Assembly (NCBI RefSeq): GCF_002017875.1
Contig: NZ_MUFV01000001.1
Coordinates: 1,193,501 to 1,257,500 of the forward strand
DNA length: 64,000 bases
Reading direction: 5' to 3'
Source of the DNA: Deinococcus sp. LM3
GTDB lineage: Bacteria > Deinococcota > Deinococci > Deinococcales > Deinococcaceae
Shown here: one piece after another, positions 59,139-64,000 of the stretch
Layout: the number at the start of each line of letters is the position of its first letter
Position numbering within the stretch: the first letter of the stretch is position 1
Notes under the pieces: model-generated
Told to the model about the DNA's origin: nothing
The model's input: only the letters and a program-made list of their open reading frames with translations
The model's database searches: none
Program-made: the position numbers and the translations under genes

Positions 59139-59176
59139 GATGGTTGATAGAAGGGGGTGCCCCTCTATCAACCATC
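59139..59176. terminator. bidirectional terminator/palindromic repeat after argR
   Basis: GATGGTTGATAG (59139-59150) pairs with CTATCAACCATC (59165-59176), with an inner GGGG/CCCC stem. The TTGATGG strings resemble those after recA (14357-14377), so it may derive from a small repeat. Confidence 0.7.
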
Positions 59177-59199
59177 GACCGTTCACCATCACCTCCCGG

Positions 59200-60825
59200 T
59201 CACGGGACGTCTTCCTCGTCGAGGACCGGCACGTTGCCCACCGGGAGGTCCACGAAGGCGGTGGTGCCTCGCCCGACCTCGCTTTCCAGCCAGATGCGGC
59301 CGCCGTGCGCGTCGACGATGCCGCGCGCGATGCTCAGGCCCAGGCCCGCGCCGCCCTGGTCGCGGCTGCGGCTGTCCTCCAGGCGATAGAAGCGGTCGAA
59401 CAGGCGTTCGAGCTGTCCCTGCGGGATGCCCGGCCCGTCGTCCTGCACGCTCAGGCGTACGGTGGGGATGCCGGTGGCGGGGCGGTCCACGGGGCGGCTG
59501 TCGAGCGTGACGGTCTGCGCGCCGGCCTTCAGGGCGTTGCTGACGAGATTGATGATCACCTGCTTCAGGCGGTCCGGGTCGCCCTCGAAGGTCACGTCCT
59601 GCCCGGTGGTGTTCAGGGTGGTGTGCTGCGCCTGCGCCAGCGGCGCGAGTTCGCGGGTGATCTCGGTCAGGAACAGCGGCGCGAAGATCGGTTCGCGCGT
59701 CAGGACCAGCGCGCCGCTGTCGCTGCGGGCCAGTTGCAGCAGGCTGGCGATCAGGTTCGTCAGGCGTTCGGATTCGCTCTGGATGATCCGCAGGCTCTCG
59801 CGTTGCTGCTCGTTGGGGTTGGTGCGGCGCAGCAGGTACCCGGCGTGCCCGCTGATGGCCGTGACCGGCGTGCGCAGCTCGTGGCTGGCGTCGCTGGTGA
59901 AGCGGCGCTGCGCGTCGAAACTGTCCTCCAGGCGGCCCAGCATGGCGTTCAGCGCTGTGGCGAGCGACTCGACCTCGTCGCCGGTCTGCGGGACTGGCAC
60001 GCGCTCGGTCAGGGTCTGCCCGCCGATGCGTTCGGCGGCCCGCTGCACGCGGCGCAGCGGTTGCAGCGCCTGCCCGGCCAGCACGTACGCACCGCTGCCG
60101 GCCGTCAGCAGGCCCACCACGAACAGCAGCAGGATCACGTTCCGCAGTTTCAGGAGGGTGTCCTCCACGGTCGTCAGGGACCGCGCGACGTACACGATGC
60201 TCAGGCCGTCGCTGGTGCCCAGCAGGCTGCCGGGCACCTCCTGACCCGGCAGGCCCTGCGACAGCGGCGTCAGGACGACCATCAGGCGCATCATGGTCGG
60301 GGCGGGCCGGTAGGGTTCCTGCACCGGGTGGTTCAGGAACAGCTGCCCGCCACTGGAACGGATCAGCGCCGCGAGTTCCGCCTCGGACAGCGCGATGGGC
60401 TTCTCGGTGTCGACGCCCAGCGAGCGGCGAGACGCGTCCCGCAGGGCGCGGAGTGTGCCGAACAGCGCCTCGCGGTCCTCGGGGGTGCGGGCGCGTTCCA
60501 GCGAGTCCAGCAGCGTCTGCCGGTCGTACACGTCGATCTGTTCGAGCGCCAGACTGGAGTTCGGGAACTGGTAGCGGGCCAGCATCAGGGCGTCCGGCAC
60601 CTGATCCGGCTCGTTGCGGTTGGCGTCCAGCGGCAACGACAGCTGATCGGACACGCGGGTGCTCTGCACGTAACTGGTGAACTGCGTGTACGTGCCGCGC
60701 AGGTCGTTGTCCAGACCGGCGATCAGGCTGCTGCGCATCAGGTACAGCGTGGTCACGCCCACGGTGGTCAGCAGCAGCGCCAGCAGCGCCGTGTAGAACA
60801 GCGTGAGTCGCCAGCGGAGCGTCAT
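59200..60825 (-). CDS. membrane sensor histidine kinase with HAMP domain
   Basis: A 541-residue kinase with two membrane segments ([23 protein letters not shown] and [23 protein letters not shown]) flanking an extracytoplasmic domain of about 170 residues, then HAMP ([17 protein letters not shown]), HisKA with [23 protein letters not shown] and HATPase ([45 protein letters not shown]). Typical of CssS/MprB-like kinases. The ATG at 60825 overlaps the stop of a leaderless mini-ORF. The OmpR-type regulator upstream is the probable partner. Confidence 0.9.
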   Translation of the reverse strand: MTLRWRLTLFYTALLALLLTTVGVTTLYLMRSSLIAGLDNDLRGTYTQFTSYVQSTRVSDQLSLPLDANRNEPDQVPDALMLARYQFPNSSLALEQIDVYDRQTLLDSLERARTPEDREALFGTLRALRDASRRSLGVDTEKPIALSEAELAALIRSSGGQLFLNHPVQEPYRPAPTMMRLMVVLTPLSQGLPGQEVPGSLLGTSDGLSIVYVARSLTTVEDTLLKLRNVILLLFVVGLLTAGSGAYVLAGQALQPLRRVQRAAERIGGQTLTERVPVPQTGDEVESLATALNAMLGRLEDSFDAQRRFTSDASHELRTPVTAISGHAGYLLRRTNPNEQQRESLRIIQSESERLTNLIASLLQLARSDSGALVLTREPIFAPLFLTEITRELAPLAQAQHTTLNTTGQDVTFEGDPDRLKQVIINLVSNALKAGAQTVTLDSRPVDRPATGIPTVRLSVQDDGPGIPQGQLERLFDRFYRLEDSRSRDQGGAGLGLSIARGIVDAHGGRIWLESEVGRGTTAFVDLPVGNVPVLDEEDVP

Positions 60826-60866
60826 GCGTCCCTGCTGGGGCGGGTGGGGGCGGGCAGGGCGGGCAT
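60822..60866 (-). CDS. leaderless 14-codon mini-ORF coupled to the sensor kinase
   Basis: TAGACT (60874-60879, minus) is followed by 7 bases and an ATG at 60866. The [17 protein letters not shown], ends in TGA that overlaps the kinase ATG at 60825 as ATGA. The kinase has no convincing Shine-Dalgarno sequence. Confidence 0.55.
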   Translation of the reverse strand: MPALPAPTRPSRDA

Positions 60867-60935
60867 GTGCGGCAGTCTACCGGGCCGCCTCATGAGTCAC
60901 CCTCACCCGGCCATGAGGAACGCGGGGGATGCAGA

Positions 60936-60987
60936 GCGGCCGCAGACCACGCGCCCCACCGGTCGGGACGGGCTGGTCTGCGGCCGC
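60936..60987 (-). terminator. hairpin between regulator and kinase genes
   Basis: GCGGCCGCAGACCA (60936-60949) pairs perfectly with TGGTCTGCGGCCGC (60974-60987), with a 24-base loop. It lies just after the regulator stop and may reduce read-through to the kinase, which has its own promoter. There is no T-run. Confidence 0.5.
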
Positions 60988-60998
60988 GGGTGCCTGGG

Positions 60999-61676
60999 TT
61001 ACTCCTCGCGCAGCACGTAGCCGACGCCGCGCACGGTGTGAATCAGACGGCGCTCGCCGCCCTCTTCCAGCTTGCGGCGCAGGTAGCCGATGTACACGTC
61101 CACGACGTTGCTGCCGCCGGTGTACTCGGGCCAGACCTTCTCCTCGATCTCGAAGCGGGAGAAGACCTTGCCGGGGTTGCGGGCCAGCAGTTCCAGCAGC
61201 TCGAACTCCTTGGCGGACAGTTCCACGCGGCGCCCACCCCGGAAGATCTCGCGGCCGTCGAGGTTCATGACCAGATCGGCCACGCGGACCTCGCCGGTCA
61301 CGGCCGGGTTCACGCGGCGCAGGTGGGCGCGCACGCGGGCCAGCAGTTCCTCAATGGAGAACGGTTTGATCAGGTAGTCGTCGGCGCCGCTGTCCAGGCC
61401 CTCGACCTTGTCCTGAATGCCGTCCTTGGCCGTCAGGATGATGATCGGGGTGTTGCTGGTCTTGCGGATGCGCCGGGCGACCTCCAGGCCGTCGAGGACC
61501 GGAAGCATCAGGTCGAGGATGACGAGGTCGGGGTTGACTTCACGGAATTTGGAGAGCCCGGTGACGCCGTCGAAGGCGACTTCGGTGGCGTACCCCTCGG
61601 CGGCGAGTTCGAGTTCAATGAATCGAGCGATGTCTTTCTCATCCTCGATGACAAGTACCAGGGGCTTACGTTCCAT
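60999..61676 (-). CDS. OmpR-family response regulator
   Basis: A 225-residue regulator: receiver ([53 protein letters not shown]) and winged helix ([58 protein letters not shown]). TAGACT (61683-61688, minus) lies 6 bases before the ATG, so it is leaderless. A TTCTCATGAGAA palindrome overlaps the expected -35 and may be an operator. It is paired with the membrane kinase downstream. The targets are unknown. Confidence 0.92.
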
Positions 61677-61695
61677 ACGGCCAGTCTATGGACCG

Positions 61696-61707
61696 TTCTC
61701 ATGAGAA
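61696..61707. promoter_or_regulatory. 12-bp perfect palindrome upstream of the response regulator
   Basis: TTCTCATGAGAA, 8 bases upstream of the -10 TAGACT. Its core CTCATGAG recurs at 60889-60896, just upstream of the kinase promoter. Confidence 0.5.
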
Positions 61708-61725
61708 GAGGGCCGGGGTGCTTAA

Positions 61726-62316
61726 TCAGCTTTCATCCGCGGCGCGCGGACCGGGCGCCGGCAGGGGCCGCAGCAGGTGAGCGCGGCAGTTGTCACCGAA
61801 GCCCCGCAGGTGCAGCGGCTGGTAGGGCCGGGTCGGCAGTTCCCGGGCGTACCCGAGCACCGAGTCGCACAGCAGCGTCTGGCCGGGCTCGGCGGCCCCG
61901 CACAGGCGCGTGGCGTAGTTGACCGGCAGGCCGTAGGCGCTGTTCTGGCCGCCCACGACGCCCATGATCACCTCGCCGCCGGACACACCGGCCCGCAGAC
62001 GCAGCCGCTGTCCCAGCTGGGCAGCCAGGGTCAGGCGGGCGGCGCGGTCGTGGGCCTCGGCCGCCGCGACGCAGGCGGCGCTGGCCTGCTCCAGCGGCCA
62101 CCACGCGAGCACGGCGTCCCCCTGATGCTGAAGCACCTGACCGCCGCGCGCCTCGAGGCTCAGGATCATGACCTGCACGAATTCCTGCATGAGTGTCTGG
62201 TAATTGCGCAGCGGAAGCGCTGTGGCCATGGCTGTGCTGCCGACCAGGTCGACCATCACCAGGCACGCCAGGGTGCTGTCGTGGGCACCGGGAAGGGGAA
62301 GCAGAAGATCAGCCAT
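61726..62316 (-). CDS. class III adenylate/guanylate cyclase-domain protein
   Basis: A protein of about 196 residues that is almost only a cyclase homology domain: the first metal Asp in [15 protein letters not shown], the second in [13 protein letters not shown], and the transition-state Asn and Arg in [14 protein letters not shown]. The residue normally a purine-binding Lys before the GD is Gln, so the substrate may differ or activity may be low. The ATG at 62316 has GAAGG 8 to 12 bases upstream; the ATG at 62334 is an alternative. A Pro-rich tail ends the protein. Confidence 0.75.
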   Translation of the reverse strand: MADLLLPLPGAHDSTLACLVMVDLVGSTAMATALPLRNYQTLMQEFVQVMILSLEARGGQVLQHQGDAVLAWWPLEQASAACVAAAEAHDRAARLTLAAQLGQRLRLRAGVSGGEVIMGVVGGQNSAYGLPVNYATRLCGAAEPGQTLLCDSVLGYARELPTRPYQPLHLRGFGDNCRAHLLRPLPAPGPRAADES

Positions 62317-62453
62317 AACAGTTGCCTTCATCATGCCTGAAGGTGGGGGGACCTGCCAGGGGTGAATCCTGCGACGTCAAACGGTCCTGCGCCCCTCACA
62401 CACCGAAATCGTAACTGTCATGGTTACACCGGGCGATCAGATGTGAAAAACCG

Positions 62454-62488
62454 AAAAAACCGCGCCAGGAGGTCAATACCACCTGCGC
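62454..62488 (-). terminator. intrinsic terminator of the 62.5-kb hypothetical gene
   Basis: On the minus strand GCGCAGG (62482-62488) pairs with CCTGGCGC (62462-62469, one bulge), followed by GGTTTTTT (62454-62461). Confidence 0.6.
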
Positions 62489-62516
62489 CTCACACCCACC
62501 CGGCCGGGCCGTCCGG

Positions 62517-62972
62517 TCAGATCAGGAAGCCGTGCAGCGGCGGCAGGGTCCGGAAGGCCAGCCAGTCCCCCGGACGCACTCCGGGTAAAGCCTCGAAGGA
62601 GCCCAGGACCAGCGGCATCCGGGCCTGCACGATCACGGCCGCGCCCCGCACGGCCAGCACCTCGCCCTGCCCTTCCACGCCCGACACGCCCAGCACCGTC
62701 AGCACCTGCGCCGCCGGTCCCGGCAGAAGGCGCGTGAAGGCCGGGTCCAGCACCCCATGCACCACGACCCGCGCCTCGCCCGGCACCGCCGCGTACGGGC
62801 CGGAACGGTCGAACAGGTACAGCACCCGCCCGCCCGAAGCGAACTCCAGCAGCGGACTGCCCTCCCGCTGCGGGTACAGCACGCCGGACGCCGCGAACTC
62901 CTCGAAGCGCCCGGCAAACTCCCGTTCGGACGTTTCCAGCGTCAACGCGGCACTCCGGGGCACAGATTCCAT
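62517..62972 (-). CDS. hypothetical protein
   Basis: A 151-residue soluble protein with alternating strands and turns ([48 protein letters not shown]) that might form a small beta-barrel. I recognise no family. TAGACT (62984-62989, minus region) lies about 9 bases before the ATG at 62972, close to leaderless. A terminator follows, so it is monocistronic. Confidence 0.6.
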   Translation of the reverse strand: MESVPRSAALTLETSEREFAGRFEEFAASGVLYPQREGSPLLEFASGGRVLYLFDRSGPYAAVPGEARVVVHGVLDPAFTRLLPGPAAQVLTVLGVSGVEGQGEVLAVRGAAVIVQARMPLVLGSFEALPGVRPGDWLAFRTLPPLHGFLI

Positions 62973-63056
62973 ATGGCGGCGAGTCTACCGCATCCGCCCC
63001 GGCCGGCAGGGTTCCGGGGATTTCCGGCCGGTCAGGTCGGGCCGGGCTCTCCCGCT

Positions 63057-63197
63057 TCATACGGATTCCGTTTGTTTCGCTGACAATCCGGAACTTCACC
63101 GGATTGCCAGCTCCACGTCCGGAACCCGTTTCTCTCCCACTCGCATCCGCTCGGATTGAACGGTCTTTGCAGCCCATTCAATCGGAGTCCGTATCAG
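63057..63197 (-). repeat. 141-bp interspersed repeat, copy 2 (inverted)
   Basis: The reverse complement of copy 1 (37523-37663) with identical flanks and body. Only the hairpin at 63158-63179 differs: relative to the body it appears inverted, and it has two substitutions in one arm. Confidence 0.85.
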
Positions 63198-63510
63198 ACC
63201 AGTCGGGGTCCAGCCCGTCCAGGTCCAACCAGTCCAGGTCCGGGCGACCCAGGCCGCCGGGCGGGCACGTCCGGTCCAGAATCGCGTCGGCGCGTTCCAG
63301 GGCGAAGGTGCCTTCCACCTCGCGCTGCACGTGAATGAAGGCCAGTCCCAGCAGGCGTTCCAGCACCGCCCAGGCCAGCGTGCCCGGCGGGTGCGTGTCG
63401 CGGGCGCGTTGCAGCAGCGTGGCGGTCAGGCGGTCGTCCCCGTCCGCGAAGGCCCGCGCGGCGGCCGGCGGGACCAGCGCCCGCAGGTCCGTCAGGTCAG
63501 GGTGCGCCAC
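63178..63510 (-). CDS. hypothetical protein, C-terminus formed by the 141-bp repeat
   Basis: A protein of about 110 residues, mostly helical ([44 protein letters not shown]), with an Asp/Leu repeat near the end ([14 protein letters not shown]). The last four or five codons and the stop TGA lie inside the 141-bp repeat, so the original C-terminus may have been replaced when the repeat inserted. The GTG at 63510 overlaps the UbiA gene and is the likely start. I recognise no family. Confidence 0.55.
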   Translation of the reverse strand: MAHPDLTDLRALVPPAAARAFADGDDRLTATLLQRARDTHPPGTLAWAVLERLLGLAFIHVQREVEGTFALERADAILDRTCPPGGLGRPDLDWLDLDGLDPDWSDTDSD

Positions 63511-64000
63511 GTCACGTCCGCGATCACGCCGGCCAGCATGGTCAGCGCCAGCCACATGTTCGCGTCGAAGAACGCCACGTTCACCCGCGCCAGGTCGTCC
63601 GGGTTCACGATGCGGTGCTCGAACAGCAGGATGCCGCCCATCACCAGCGCCGCGAGGTAGTACCAGAAGCTCGCGCCGGTCAGGACACCCACCAGCAGCA
63701 GCAGCGCGAAGGTCAGGGCGTGACTGGCCGCCGCGATCCGCAGCGCCCGCGCGATCCCGAAACGGGCCGGGATACTCCGGATGCCGTTCGCCACGTCGAA
63801 GTCACGGTCCATGGTGGCGTAGATGACGTCCAGGCCGATCATCCAGAAGATCACCACCGCCCACAGCGCCCAGGCGCCCGGCGCGAACTCGCCGGTCACG
63901 GCGATCCACCCGCCGGCTGCCGCCGCGCCGTCCGTCACGCCCAGCCACGCGTGACACAGCCACGTGAACCGCTTGGTGTACGGGTAGCCGATCAGGAACA
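63492..64000 (-). CDS. UbiA-family prenyltransferase, 5' truncated by window end
   Basis: The C-terminal 168 or so residues of a multi-span UbiA prenyltransferase. The visible second Asp motif is [13 protein letters not shown], with [16 protein letters not shown] before it and four later hydrophobic segments. The first Asp-rich motif lies beyond the window. It transfers a polyprenyl chain to an aromatic acceptor. Deinococcus makes menaquinone, in my recollection by the futalosine route, so this could be the MqnP/MenA-like step; that is inference. Confidence 0.85.
   Translation of the reverse strand, partial: FLIGYPYTKRFTWLCHAWLGVTDGAAAAGGWIAVTGEFAPGAWALWAVVIFWMIGLDVIYATMDRDFDVANGIRSIPARFGIARALRIAAASHALTFALLLLVGVLTGASFWYYLAALVMGGILLFEHRIVNPDDLARVNVAFFDANMWLALTMLAGVIADVTWRTLT

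Overview
The window is a G+C-rich chromosomal segment that reads as a member of Deinococcus. The supporting evidence is the cinA-thpR-recA operon, an OmpR-type regulator divergent from ribonuclease J (the drRRA/rnj arrangement I recall from D. radiodurans), an LptD-like outer-membrane protein, a type IV pilus locus, and very many starts in which a TANNNT -10 box lies only 5 to 7 bases before the ATG or GTG. That spacing predicts leaderless mRNAs, which are known to be abundant in Deinococcus. I used it to choose many of the start codons. I saw no rRNA, tRNA, CRISPR array, prophage or intact insertion sequence.

Layout. 1-7.2 kb: end of a serine hydrolase, then an envelope group on the minus strand (SpoIID-like protein, LptD, lipoprotein) and a FAD oxidoreductase. 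7.2-10.8 kb: a repeat-rich gap, a leaderless 14-codon peptide with a terminator before ilvA, and small accessory genes including a Cys-rich copper-storage-like protein. 10.8-14.6 kb: the recA operon with a palindromic control region. 14.6-19.6 kb: birA-bioY with a probable BirA operator, a Fur-family regulator, MarC, an HNH nuclease and an HD protein. 19.7-30 kb: a three-gene two-component cluster, RNase J, clpP-clpX and lon. 29.7-35 kb: pilT, pilB, a YqeG phosphatase and pgeF. 35-40 kb: fabI, a triad-less isochorismatase-like protein, an M42 peptidase, a 141-bp repeat, an IclR regulator and a dynamin-like GTPase. 40.4-44.2 kb: four pilin-like genes of visibly lower G+C. 44.5-54.5 kb: a hexapeptide acyltransferase, a metallo-hydrolase, cdaA-cdaR, yqeK-LCP-rsfS, rsmD-coaD and metK. 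54.7-59.1 kb: phoB-phoR-phoU-like genes, coaBC and argR with an ARG box. 59.2-64 kb: a second two-component pair, a nucleotide cyclase domain, small Deinococcus-type genes, the second 141-bp repeat in inverse orientation, and a truncated UbiA prenyltransferase.

The most interesting signals are regulatory. (1) At least three genes (yqeK, rsmD, a sensor kinase) are preceded by a leaderless mini-ORF of 10 to 15 codons. Its stop codon overlaps the start codon of the real gene as ATGA or GTGA, which suggests leaderless initiation followed by coupled re-initiation. cinA has a longer variant, and ilvA has a leaderless peptide followed by a terminator. (2) The recA operon control region carries a 29-bp near-perfect palindrome over the -35 and an RDRM-like 7-3-7 palindrome over the cinA start codon. 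(3) The two 141-bp repeats are identical except for an internal hairpin that appears inverted in one copy.
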